Below are positions 1 to 8,633 of a stretch of 35,443 nt of DNA, piece by piece. Origin of the DNA: Lachnospiraceae bacterium (GTDB lineage: Bacteria; Bacillota; Clostridia; Lachnospirales; Lachnospiraceae); NCBI GenBank assembly GCA_009774235.1, contig VSNJ01000027.1:1-35443 (forward strand), read 5' to 3'. The position numbers were made by a program, and so were the translations under genes. Each line of letters starts with the position of its first letter. Position 1 is the first letter of the stretch. The notes below the pieces were generated by a model. That model ran no database searches. It was not told the DNA's origin and saw only the letters and a list, made by a program, of their open reading frames with translations.

Positions 1-2
1 TA

Positions 3-176
3 GATAATTCTTTCCCATTATATAATGAGGACAAAAGCTATAATATAGAAGATTTATATAATTATTATTATAATAACGCAGAAGATATTGCCAGAAAGTT
101 TGATAAGAGAAATAATGCAGACAGTTATATAAAAAAATTAAATAAATCATTAGAAATTGCTAACAGACAGGCATAA
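3..176 (+). CDS. C-terminal end of a helical-repeat (TPR-like) protein, cut by the window edge
   Basis: The open frame enters from the left edge and ends at TAA 174-176, giving 57 visible codons. The peptide contains FPLYNEDKSYN, then a tyrosine-rich stretch, then AEDIARKFDKRN and a final IKKLNKSLEIA segment. The same order (FPLYNE, YYYK, AEEIAEKFDRRN, IKELEMSFAN) closes the two complete proteins at 2240-3382 and 3408-4523, so this is a third paralogue. Its tail is slightly longer and more diverged, ending NRQA. It lies 52 bases upstream of the HSP90-like gene on the same strand, so the family flanks that gene on both sides. The function is unknown. Homology to the two neighbours is seen directly; the helical-repeat reading is inferred from them. 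Confidence 0.85.
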   Translation, partial: DNSFPLYNEDKSYNIEDLYNYYYNNAEDIARKFDKRNNADSYIKKLNKSLEIANRQA

Positions 177-228
177 GCTGCCTGCAGGAATTGTTATAAA
201 ATTATAGAAATAAGGAGTATAAATAATA

Positions 229-2064
229 ATGGAAGATTTTCGTTTTAAAGTTAATTTAGGTGGCATGATTGAGATTTTATCTGACCATCTTTACAGCAGC
301 CCTAATGTATATATCAGGGAACTTTTACAAAATGGTGTTGATGCAATTAACGCAAGAAAAAATAAAGGGATAGACACAGACGGGTGTATTACACTTGATA
401 TAGAAGAAGGAAGCAGGCTGGTTTTTACAGATAACGGGCTTGGGCTTACAGAAGCTGAAATCCACCAGTTTCTTGCTATTATTGGTGAATCCTCTAAAAG
501 GAATTTAACTAATGGCAGGATACACACTGATTATATAGGCAGGTTTGGAATTGGCCTGCTGTCATGTTTTATGGTATCTGATGAAATAAGGATGTATACA
601 AAATCATGCAGTGCTCCAGATGCACCTGTACTTGAGTGGAGAGGCAAGCCAGATGGTACATATAATATAATTAACCATGGAACAAACTGTGAGGATGCTG
701 CTTTCTTTAATGATAGCCCTGGCACACAGGTTGTATTATCTGCAAAACCAGGCCAGGAAGATTATTTTACAAAGGATACTATAAAAAGACTGGTTATTTA
801 TTATGGAATGTTACTTCCTTTTCCAATTATAATAAGGCAGAATGGCCAGGAAGAGCAGATAAACCCTGTATATCTTCCTTGGGAAGGCAGGGAAACAAAT
901 AAAAATGAACTTATGCTTTTTGGAAATATGATGTTTGCAGAACCTGGGACTGATATGGCAGATACTACAAGGCAGCAGTTCTTTGACTGTGTACCATTCC
1001 ATTCAGAAGAAGGCAATGTATCAGGTGTGGCTTATATTGTAAATTATGCAGTACAGCCTACAGCAAAGAATGGACACCGTATTTACCTGAAAAATATGCT
1101 GCTTACAGAAAAAGGGGAAAACCTTATACCAGACTGGGCTGTTTTTACAAAATGTATAGTAAATGCTATGGATTTACGCCCTACTGCTTCAAGAGAAGGT
1201 TTTTATATTGATGAAGTATTATCAAAGGCAAGGGAGTCTATAGAAGACAGCCTGATAGAGTATATACAGGAAATGGCTGAAACTACGCCAGAAGTGTTTG
1301 ACAGGTTCTTTTCAATACACAGGATGTCACTTATGTCACTTGCACTTGTATCCCCAAAACTTTTTAAAATTATAGCAGACCAGTGTGAATTTGAAACAAC
1401 AAGAGGCATGTGTACAGGATATACTTTAAGGACAAGTAATGAACCATTGATATATGCACCTACAGAATCTAAATATAAACAGCTTTCACAATTATTTTTT
1501 GCACAGGATAAAATGCTTATAAATGTTTCATATGTGTATTCATATGATATTTTAAGACAGCTGGGAGAAGTATATGATATTGAAGTAATGGCAGTAGAGG
1601 ATTGGAATATAGAAGATTTAATGAAAGACCTGTCACCTGATGACCAGGATGAAACATTTGACTTTATAAGATATGCAGACCGTATTTTAAAACAATATGA
1701 CTGCCGTGCAGAGATAAAGCGTTTCCCTCCAGCAAACCAGCCAGTATTTTACCTTATTGATGAAAAGGCTTTATTTAAAAGACAAATTATGTCAGCACGT
1801 GCCAGCGCAGATTCAATGTTCCATAATATGCTTGATGCATTTGCAGAAGACCTTGGTGATGATACAGCAGCAATCCTTTATTTTAATTATGAGAACCCAT
1901 TGGTAAAAAGGCTGTCCCAACAGGAAAATGAACAGGATATTAAGCTTCTTGTAGAAATATTGTATATACAGGCAATGCAGATTGGTGGATTTCCATTGCA
2001 CCACAATGAACTTGGAATTTTAAACAGAAATATATTATCACTTATGGAAAAGGGAATGGACTGA
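229..2064 (+). CDS. HSP90/HtpG-family chaperone-like ATPase
   Basis: This 611-residue protein has about the length of bacterial HtpG (about 624). The N-terminal GHKL (Bergerat) ATPase fold is recognisable: the N box RELLQNGVDAINAR places the catalytic glutamate at E31 and the Mg-binding asparagine at N35. TDNGLGL contains D68, which contacts adenine in the family, and GRFGIGLLSCF (104-114) is the glycine-rich lid motif. In the middle domain, IYLKNMLLTE and LRPTASREGF match the HSP90 pattern, and R322 of SRE is the likely catalytic-loop arginine. The C-terminal third is diverged from housekeeping HtpG. The start is supported by AAGGAG at 212-217. The protein probably acts in the cytosol as an ATP-driven chaperone. 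It sits inside a cluster of three paralogous helical-repeat proteins, which suggests a dedicated partner relation. It could also be the ordinary HtpG of this organism, but sequence divergence and context argue against that. Confidence 0.9.
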   Translation: MEDFRFKVNLGGMIEILSDHLYSSPNVYIRELLQNGVDAINARKNKGIDTDGCITLDIEEGSRLVFTDNGLGLTEAEIHQFLAIIGESSKRNLTNGRIHTDYIGRFGIGLLSCFMVSDEIRMYTKSCSAPDAPVLEWRGKPDGTYNIINHGTNCEDAAFFNDSPGTQVVLSAKPGQEDYFTKDTIKRLVIYYGMLLPFPIIIRQNGQEEQINPVYLPWEGRETNKNELMLFGNMMFAEPGTDMADTTRQQFFDCVPFHSEEGNVSGVAYIVNYAVQPTAKNGHRIYLKNMLLTEKGENLIPDWAVFTKCIVNAMDLRPTASREGFYIDEVLSKARESIEDSLIEYIQEMAETTPEVFDRFFSIHRMSLMSLALVSPKLFKIIADQCEFETTRGMCTGYTLRTSNEPLIYAPTESKYKQLSQLFFAQDKMLINVSYVYSYDILRQLGEVYDIEVMAVEDWNIEDLMKDLSPDDQDETFDFIRYADRILKQYDCRAEIKRFPPANQPVFYLIDEKALFKRQIMSARASADSMFHNMLDAFAEDLGDDTAAILYFNYENPLVKRLSQQENEQDIKLLVEILYIQAMQIGGFPLHHNELGILNRNILSLMEKGMD

Positions 2065-2192
2065 CAGAAGGTAAATTAATAGGATTATGGAAAATATAAA
2101 GAACAATATAATAAAAAACAGGCAATGTAATATTATATTTTTGTTTTAACAGAATGGATATCTGTCATTTGTTTTACTGTAACCAGATAAAG

Positions 2193-2220
2193 TTGCTTGT
2201 ATTATAAAGCCAGATATAAT
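2193..2220 (+). promoter_or_regulatory. Possible sigma-A promoter before the second helical-repeat gene
   Basis: TTGCTT (2193-2198) and TATAAT (2215-2220) are separated by 16 bases. Transcription starting about seven bases downstream would leave only about a 13-base leader before ATG 2240, just enough to include the AAGGGG ribosome site. The match is good but the leader is tight, so read-through from the HSP90-like gene may matter more. Confidence 0.35.
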
Positions 2221-2239
2221 ATTGGAAAAGGGGAAGACA

Positions 2240-3382
2240 ATGGATAAAAATGAATATAACCCTGAAAAGATTGTAATGTACCATATGTCAGAACATGGAA
2301 AAGATTTAATTAATATAATTTATAATGCCATAAAACAAGCAGACCTTCATAAAGATATACCATATATGTTGTATTTCCGTGAGGAGTTATGCGAAGAATC
2401 AAAATGGTATTCGGATGGTTTGGATACTATTTCAACATATCCAGAAATCCTTGGACTTATAGATAAGTATCCAGATATAGAACGTGTACATTTCCAGAAA
2501 CATGAGAAAGATGCAATAGAACCTGCATTATGGACATATGAGACGTTTCTGGAAACATGTACAGGTTTTTATGATATTCCATTAGAAGATTGTAAAAGAT
2601 ATCTGGCAGATTTCAGGAAGCGGTGGCTTGAATATGGTTATAATGAAAGGAAACCTTACAGGATGGAGCTTGAATTCTGCCTTGAAACAGGCAATATGGA
2701 CAAGGCAGCAGAAATCTGGGATAAACTTAAAGAAATGAAAATAGAATCTTATGACCGTAAGGGAGCTTATATTAATACCAAAATCAAGTATTATCTTTTA
2801 AATGATAAAAAAGTAAAAGCAGACGGGCTGGCAGTCCAGGGCGTTCTATGTGGACAGGCAAATGGCAGTTTCAGATATTTTCTTGTAACACGGCAGGTGA
2901 TAAGTTATTACCTGGAATATTATATACAGCATGGTGATTATAAAAATGCACCAGAAATTGCACATAAAATGGAACATTATTTTGATGGCGGCTACAGGCA
3001 TTATGAGTGGATTCCTGAAAAAGAAACTACACTATGGGCATCAGTTATGTGTGCATATGTATATAAAAGGCCAGGACAGGGACTCCGTATTTATAAAAAA
3101 CACTGGAAAGACTGGGAAGAGGAAAAGAATCCACGTTATAAATTTTATGCATTTAAAAATGCAGCATGTTTCTTTAAAGGAATTGAAAATCAAAAAGATT
3201 CTGTTAAATTTAAACCTGGTAATTTATTTCCTTTATATAATGAGAGTAATATATATAATACAAGAAGTCTTTGCAGTTATTATTATAAAGGAGCAGAAGA
3301 AATTGCAGAGAAATTTGATAGAAGAAATGGTACAGACAAATATATAAAAGAACTGGAAATGTCATTTGCAAATGCCTGGTAG
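2240..3382 (+). CDS. Helical-repeat (TPR-like) protein, paralogue 2 of the HSP90-associated family
   Basis: The 380-residue protein starts at ATG 2240 behind AAGGGG (2229-2234). A TTG 18 bases upstream is also in frame, but the ribosome site and the paralogue's N-terminus (YNPE about five residues in) favour the ATG. There is no signal peptide or membrane segment, so it is probably cytosolic. The sequence is rich in aromatic and charged residues and is built of short paired helices, for example LETGNMDKAAEIWDKLKEM, LNDKKVKADG and HGDYKNAPEIAHKMEH, the G-D-x-x-x-A pattern of TPR-like repeats. A conserved block RIYKKHWKDWEEE precedes the shared C-terminal FPLYNE...AEEIAEKFDRRN...ELEMSFAN block. 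It is 25 bases from its paralogue at 3408. I do not recognise a named family. A role as partner or client of the adjacent HSP90-like protein is inferred from position only. Confidence 0.85.
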   Translation: MDKNEYNPEKIVMYHMSEHGKDLINIIYNAIKQADLHKDIPYMLYFREELCEESKWYSDGLDTISTYPEILGLIDKYPDIERVHFQKHEKDAIEPALWTYETFLETCTGFYDIPLEDCKRYLADFRKRWLEYGYNERKPYRMELEFCLETGNMDKAAEIWDKLKEMKIESYDRKGAYINTKIKYYLLNDKKVKADGLAVQGVLCGQANGSFRYFLVTRQVISYYLEYYIQHGDYKNAPEIAHKMEHYFDGGYRHYEWIPEKETTLWASVMCAYVYKRPGQGLRIYKKHWKDWEEEKNPRYKFYAFKNAACFFKGIENQKDSVKFKPGNLFPLYNESNIYNTRSLCSYYYKGAEEIAEKFDRRNGTDKYIKELEMSFANAW

Positions 3383-3407
3383 TACAAATTAATTAAGGAG
3401 GAGTTTA

Positions 3408-4523
3408 ATGTATAACAATGGATATAACCCTGAAACATTAGTATATAATTACAGAAGGATTGGGCATGGAAAAGCAAGGGCTGATGCAATACGCAGCGCA
3501 GTAAGCCAGGCAGACTTAAATAATGATATTCCATATATGATATTTTTCCGTGAAGAACTGTGTGAAGAATCTTATTGGTTTGTAGATGAATTAGATTTAG
3601 TTACAGTATTTCCAGAACTTCTGGCAATTATAGACAAATATCCTGGAACAATCCCTGTAAGTTTCCAGGGAGGTACTAATAATATTTTAAATACACTTAA
3701 TAAATATATATACTTGCTGGATGTATGTACAAGCTTTTACCAGATTCCAATGGAAGACTGTATAAACTTCCACAATGATTTTATGAAACGCTGGCTTGCC
3801 TATGGACGTACTGCCAGGAAAGCTTACCAGATGTTCTTTGACTTTTACCTTGAAATTGGTGACCTGGATAATGCAGCAAAGTTTCTGCATAAGTTAAAAA
3901 AAATCCCTGCGGAAAAATATGACTGTGTAGCATGTGCTGTTACTGGAGAGATAAAGTATTATCTTTTTAACAATGAGAAAGAGAAAGCAGATAAATTAGC
4001 AGAAAAAGTTAAAGATGGCACTTACCACTGTAATAGCAAATGGTCTGATTCTGTTCTTAAATTAAGAAAGAGTTATCTTAAATATTATATTTTACATGGT
4101 GATTATGAAAAAGCATCAGAAACAGCATATATGCTTGAACGTTCTGAAAGCCAGATGAAGGTATATAACAAGTATGCGTCATTTATGTGTGCCTATGTAC
4201 ATAGCAGGACAGGAAGAGGGCTGCGTATTTATAAAAAACATTGGAAGGAATGGCAGGAAGAGAATAACCTGTATGAACGGTATTATGCTTTTAAGGATAT
4301 AGCATGTTTCTTTAAAGGATTAGAAACGGAGAGAAGCAGGGATACAATAAGGCTTGAACTTGATAAAAGGTTTCCTTTATACAATGAAGAAAATATATAT
4401 AAAACCAGCAGTATGGCAGAGTATTATTATAAAGAGGCAGAGGATATTGCACAGAAGTTTGATAAAAGAAATGCTACAAATAAATTTATAAGTGAACTTG
4501 AAATGTCATTTGCAAATGTATAG
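3408..4523 (+). CDS. Helical-repeat (TPR-like) protein, paralogue 3 of the HSP90-associated family
   Basis: The 371-residue protein starts at ATG 3408 behind an excellent AAGGAGGA site and is probably co-transcribed with the paralogue ending at 3382. It aligns along its whole length with that protein: GYNPE at the N-terminus, DIPYMIFFREELCEES near residue 45, LEIGDLDNAAKFLHKLKK and LHGDYEKASETAYMLE as TPR-like helix pairs, RIYKKHWKEWQEE, and the C-terminal FPLYNEENIY...AEDIAQKFDKRN...ELEMSFANV. No signal peptide, membrane helix or enzymatic motif is visible. Tandem arrangement and clear but incomplete identity indicate duplication followed by divergence. The function is unknown; a TPR-like adaptor or a substrate of the HSP90-like ATPase are both possible. 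Confidence 0.85.
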   Translation: MYNNGYNPETLVYNYRRIGHGKARADAIRSAVSQADLNNDIPYMIFFREELCEESYWFVDELDLVTVFPELLAIIDKYPGTIPVSFQGGTNNILNTLNKYIYLLDVCTSFYQIPMEDCINFHNDFMKRWLAYGRTARKAYQMFFDFYLEIGDLDNAAKFLHKLKKIPAEKYDCVACAVTGEIKYYLFNNEKEKADKLAEKVKDGTYHCNSKWSDSVLKLRKSYLKYYILHGDYEKASETAYMLERSESQMKVYNKYASFMCAYVHSRTGRGLRIYKKHWKEWQEENNLYERYYAFKDIACFFKGLETERSRDTIRLELDKRFPLYNEENIYKTSSMAEYYYKEAEDIAQKFDKRNATNKFISELEMSFANV

Positions 4524-4596
4524 AGAAATGTATTTATTATATAAAAAGGAGAGCAGGAATTTTATCTGCCAAAAGCTAAAAAATGAGGGAGAATAG

Positions 4597-4674
4597 ATGA
4601 CTGATATGATAATGGAACAGGTTGTAACTGTAAGGAAAGGAAAAAATGATGAGGATATTAAAAAATTACTTTGA
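4597..4674 (+). CDS. Possible 25-residue leader peptide overlapping the next gene
   Basis: ATG 4597 follows AGGGAG (4586-4591) at good spacing and opens a 25-codon frame ending at TGA 4672-4674. It overlaps the first 29 bases of the membrane glycosyltransferase gene in another frame. The peptide (MTDMIMEQVVTVRKGKNDED, then a short tail) has no recognisable motif. It could couple translation to the downstream gene or be a chance frame. The ribosome site is its only real support. Confidence 0.22.
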   Translation: MTDMIMEQVVTVRKGKNDEDIKKLL

Positions 4675-6943
4675 TTTTTCTGTAAAGCGGATATTTACAG
4701 CAGGTATATGTTTTATAGTATTGTTTTTTTTAATTACAAATTTATTTAACTTGCCATTTGAAGAAAAAACAGGGCTTAAGACAAAAGAAAATAAAATTAC
4801 CGGGGAAATCACCGGACCTGTTTCTGATAATAATATTGTTATACAAAGTCTTTTTTTTCATAAACCAATAAGGCTTCATAGTATGGATATACTTATATCA
4901 GATTATAATAATACAATATCTATGAAAGAAATACAATATCATATTAAGGACAAACTTGGACAGTATATTTATTCTTCGGCAATACCTGTAGATTCTGTTG
5001 CAGATGGTTCATGGCTACATTTAGAAATGGGTGATGTAATATTAAAACCAAACCAGAAATATTTTGTACACTTTCAGGGGACAGTAGAAAATGAAACTGT
5101 TGTATGTCCAGCTTTTTATTTAATGGAAAATGACGAGATAAGTGATGTTTTATATATAAGGGGAGAGGTAAATGCAGGAACTTCATTACCTGGTAAAGCA
5201 CTTTGCGCAACATATAAGTATGATATTGTCCCTATGGGCAAAGGTGTAGTTCTTTTTTTCTCTTTATTGCTGGTATTTATAATTGGAATTGTATGTCTTA
5301 AACCAGAAATTGCCAGAAAGAATCTGTGTCGTATTCCTATGGGGATATGGATTATATTCTGGGGCGGGTTATTTGTCAATGTATTATTTAATAATAATCC
5401 TGTAAATAAAGCTTATTTTAACCAGATAGTTGCAACAGGCTGGTTTTTAGCTATATTTATAATTATTGTACTTGTGTCATTAACATATAAAAAGTTTAAA
5501 AAAGATGAACAGGAAAGTGATATATATTCTTTCTTGTACAACCACCGTGCTATTACGGGCATTGCTTTTTTTGTTGTACTCTTTGCTATACAGTTAATTA
5601 TTATAACCAATATATACCAGAAAATTGGCTGGGACGTGGGTGCTTCATGGAATAATGCCGTTTTATGGCATACAGATGAAAATGCCGTTTCAGACTGGGC
5701 GCTTCTTACTTATCCAAATAATGTAGGAATTACATATTTTATGTACTTTTTACAGTTACTGGCATCAGGTCTTCAGGCACCAGGACAGTATTTTTTTGTA
5801 GTAATAGTAAATACGATGATTGTTAATTTTGGAATATATATGACTTATAAGATTGCATATAAATTAAAAGGATATACGGTTGCTATTATAAGTGTGGCGC
5901 TTGTAACTGTTTTAATTGGCATTAGTGGCTGGATTATTGTTCCATATACTGATACTGTAACACTCTGGATACCTGTTACTATTATGTATTTATATATATT
6001 ACTAAAAGAAAATTCATTATATGGGATAAAATCTACTTTGGCTGCATCTGGCATTGGACTGCTTTCTGTTATGGGATATTATCTTAAACCACAATGTATT
6101 ATAGTATTAATTGCTATTGTCTTAAAGGAGCTTTATGAATATATTATTTTCATAAAGAACAGCAATATAAAAAATAAGATTAAAAAATACAATAAAAATA
6201 AAAGTATATTAAAAGATAAATTTATACCACTGCTCATTGGTGGAGGGTTTATGTTTTTTTTGAATTTTGCCCTTGGAAGTTTTATTTTGCCAGATGATTT
6301 CACAAAGAATAATTCAATGCCAGCAACGCATTTTGTTATGATGGGATTATGTGAAAGACCATATGGTGGTCTGGGTGCTTATTGTGCAGATGATGTTTTT
6401 AAGACTTGTGATTATGAAACTAAAAAAGAAAAAAATAAGTATTGCCAGTCAGTAATATTAAAAAGATTAAAGGATTTTGGAATTGCAGGTTTTATAAATC
6501 ATTTATATTATAAAGGAATATGGGTATTGGGAGATGGTACATTTTTCTGGCAAAAGGAAGGAGGTTTTTTTCTTGAAGATTATTCTTTAAATGACAGCAG
6601 TTTCCAGAAAGTTATCCGAGAATATTATTATGATAATGGCACTGGAAACAATAAAAAGCATATAGATTTTATGGGAGTAATTACAGGAATTTGGTTTTTA
6701 ACTTTATGTTTTATAGTTTTTGCACCATTGAGTGCAGTAAAAATGCTTGGAAACAATGGGATTGCCATATGCCTGTCAGTTTTAGGCTGTGTTATGTTTA
6801 CTCTGCTTTTTGAGGGAAGGAGCCGGTATATAATAAATTATTTGCCTTTTTTTGCTTTTATTGCAGCAGCAGGAATTTATGATTTTTCAAAATTTATATC
6901 AAAAAAACATAATAAAGAAGAAAAAATAAATAATGCAAAATAA
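4646..6943 (+). CDS. Polytopic membrane glycosyltransferase-like protein (GT-C fold, GT39-like)
   Basis: This 765-residue integral membrane protein has an N-terminal helix (about 15-33), an extracytoplasmic beta-rich domain (about 40-195), and then about ten or more hydrophobic segments to the C-terminus. The helix ending in QLIIITNIYQKIGWD, with D330 immediately after it, resembles the first loop of GT-C enzymes, whose conserved acidic residue serves catalysis on lipid-phosphate sugar donors. TYPNNVGITYF then fits the aromatic, proline-containing loop of this superfamily. Such enzymes transfer sugars from polyprenyl-phosphate donors to cell-surface glycans, lipids or proteins outside the membrane. 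The start is ATG 4646 (or ATG 4649) behind AGGAAAGGA. The next gene encodes a CE2-like esterase, but whether the two share a pathway is unknown. The acceptor cannot be read from the sequence. Family-level assignment is moderately sure. Confidence 0.7.
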   Translation: MMRILKNYFDFSVKRIFTAGICFIVLFFLITNLFNLPFEEKTGLKTKENKITGEITGPVSDNNIVIQSLFFHKPIRLHSMDILISDYNNTISMKEIQYHIKDKLGQYIYSSAIPVDSVADGSWLHLEMGDVILKPNQKYFVHFQGTVENETVVCPAFYLMENDEISDVLYIRGEVNAGTSLPGKALCATYKYDIVPMGKGVVLFFSLLLVFIIGIVCLKPEIARKNLCRIPMGIWIIFWGGLFVNVLFNNNPVNKAYFNQIVATGWFLAIFIIIVLVSLTYKKFKKDEQESDIYSFLYNHRAITGIAFFVVLFAIQLIIITNIYQKIGWDVGASWNNAVLWHTDENAVSDWALLTYPNNVGITYFMYFLQLLASGLQAPGQYFFVVIVNTMIVNFGIYMTYKIAYKLKGYTVAIISVALVTVLIGISGWIIVPYTDTVTLWIPVTIMYLYILLKENSLYGIKSTLAASGIGLLSVMGYYLKPQCIIVLIAIVLKELYEYIIFIKNSNIKNKIKKYNKNKSILKDKFIPLLIGGGFMFFLNFALGSFILPDDFTKNNSMPATHFVMMGLCERPYGGLGAYCADDVFKTCDYETKKEKNKYCQSVILKRLKDFGIAGFINHLYYKGIWVLGDGTFFWQKEGGFFLEDYSLNDSSFQKVIREYYYDNGTGNNKKHIDFMGVITGIWFLTLCFIVFAPLSAVKMLGNNGIAICLSVLGCVMFTLLFEGRSRYIINYLPFFAFIAAAGIYDFSKFISKKHNKEEKINNAK

Positions 6944-7078
6944 ATGTTTATAAAAATATTACAGATTCTATTATTTCAGAAAAATTCTATATAAGGCGGC
7001 AGTGTGTACAAGCTTTGTTTCTATGGAAATAAATTGTATATCATTTATATTATTGTTAATTATGGAGGATAGAAAATA

Positions 7079-8125
7079 ATGATAATAAAACCAGATAATA
7101 AAAAACTTTTATATAGTGGAAGAATTGACTGGAGCAACCCAGAAGAACCAGTTTTTGTTTTTCCTTGCACTTCTTTAGGAATGAGGTTTACTGGAAATAT
7201 ATTAAAGATTTGCGTGAAAAATAACAATGCATACTGGGATAATTATCTTGGATGTATTATTGACGGAAAGCAGTTATCACTTTTGCTTCCAAAGGAAGGA
7301 AGTATTACATTAGACATTAAGGTAGAACCATCAGAAGATAATGAACATGAAGTATTATTTTTTAAGAGGCAGGATGCATGCCATGAAATAACTATTATTA
7401 AAATTGAAATTGATGACAGTGGAAGGCTTCTTGATATGCCTGCAAAACCATCAAGAAAAATAGAAGTTTATGGTGATTCTGTTTCGGCAGGTGAAATTTC
7501 AGAAGCTGTAGATTTTACAGGCAAGGAAGACCCAGAACATAATGGTGGTTATTCAAACAGCTGGTATTCTTATGCATGGATAACTGCAAGAAGATTAAAT
7601 GCACAGCTGCATGATATTGCACAGGGCGGGATTGCATTAATGGATAAAACTGGCTGGTTTAATGAGCCAGACCAGACTGGCATGGAAACTGCATGGGATA
7701 AAATCCACTATAATAAAGCTTTGGGCAAAATTATGGAATGGGATTTTACACAGTATACACCTGATGTAGTTATTGTTGCATTTGGACAAAACGACAGCCA
7801 TCCATATGATTATATGAAAGAGGATTATAACGGGCAGATGGCAGATACCTGGAGGGAACATTATAAAGCTTTTTTGAATGGGTTACGGGTAAAATATCCA
7901 GAAGCGTATATTATTTGTTGTACAACTCTTTTAGAACATGATATTGCATGGGATAATGCTATAGATGAGGTGGTAAACCAGATAAATGATAAAAGGATTT
8001 CACACTATCTTTTTATACGTAATGGATATGGAACACCAGGGCACTTGAGGATACCAGAAGCAGAAGAAATGGCAGAAGAACTTTGCAGTTATATAGAAAG
8101 TCTTGGGATAGAGGCATGGTTTTGA
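7079..8125 (+). CDS. CE2-family-like SGNH carbohydrate esterase, cytoplasmic
   Basis: The 348-residue protein starts at ATG 7079 behind GGAGGA. Residues 1 to about 120 form a beta-rich N-terminal domain typical of carbohydrate esterase family 2 (jelly-roll, GRIDWSNPEEPVFVFPCTSL). The SGNH hydrolase domain follows: VYGDSVSAGE gives the nucleophile S134, AQGGIAL supplies the glycine block (around G183), FGQND (235-239) supplies the asparagine block, and H322 in PGHLRIPEAEE is the likely catalytic histidine. CE2 enzymes remove acetyl groups from sugars such as xylo- or gluco-oligosaccharides, often with a Ser-His dyad. There is no signal peptide, so it probably deacetylates imported oligosaccharides or an internal metabolite. 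It follows the glycosyltransferase gene by 135 bases in which I see no convincing promoter or terminator. Confidence 0.8.
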   Translation: MIIKPDNKKLLYSGRIDWSNPEEPVFVFPCTSLGMRFTGNILKICVKNNNAYWDNYLGCIIDGKQLSLLLPKEGSITLDIKVEPSEDNEHEVLFFKRQDACHEITIIKIEIDDSGRLLDMPAKPSRKIEVYGDSVSAGEISEAVDFTGKEDPEHNGGYSNSWYSYAWITARRLNAQLHDIAQGGIALMDKTGWFNEPDQTGMETAWDKIHYNKALGKIMEWDFTQYTPDVVIVAFGQNDSHPYDYMKEDYNGQMADTWREHYKAFLNGLRVKYPEAYIICCTTLLEHDIAWDNAIDEVVNQINDKRISHYLFIRNGYGTPGHLRIPEAEEMAEELCSYIESLGIEAWF

Positions 8126-8232
8126 TTACTTTGCTGAGCTATTCTGATAATTTAGCAAATAAGGTGTTGAAGTATAAATTAAATAATGTGAGTTCCTAAC
8201 AAATAGATGTTAATTCAAAGAATGCCATTAAA

Positions 8233-8633
8233 ATGGATACAGTAACTGAATTATTAAATTCATACTTTATATGTATAGATAAAGATATTTTATCAAAGAA
8301 AATAGTACAAGACGGGATGGATTCTGTTGTAGAATTTATTTCTTTGATGTTTACTGGAAAATTTAGAGACAAAAGATTTAAGAAGCATGGAATAGAATTT
8401 GATTTAATGGATAATAAAGATAAAAAGGAGATGGAAGATATGGCGGTTTATTTTTCAGAGGTTGCAGAGTAAAGAGCAGAAGCAAGAGAAGATGGATATG
8501 GTGAAGGGGTGGAATTATGGCCAGGCTTTCTATTAAACTTGCAGAGGATGGAAGGATAGCTGATATTTCAAAAGTAACAACTGATAACAATTATTTAAAA
8601 CAGTTGTTAAAAGAATATGGTTTGTCTGGTTAA
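8233..8633 (+). pseudogene. Broken remnant of an Rpn-type (PD-(D/E)XK transposase/nuclease family) gene C-terminus
   Basis: A frame opens at ATG 8233 without a ribosome site and stops at TAA 8470-8472 after 79 codons. Reading past that stop in the same frame gives RAEAREDGYGEGVEL, the charged linker typical of Rpn/transposase-like tails. A one-base shift near 8511-8517 then continues as MARLSIKLAEDGRIADISKV and ends LLKEYGLSG at TAA 8631-8633. Together these give a continuous protein tail interrupted by one nonsense codon and one frameshift. The N-terminal catalytic part is missing. The linker plus 'LAEDGRIADIS...YLKQLLKEYG' ending is what I know from Rpn-family proteins of Lachnospiraceae. 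The gene is very probably inactive. Confidence 0.6.
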
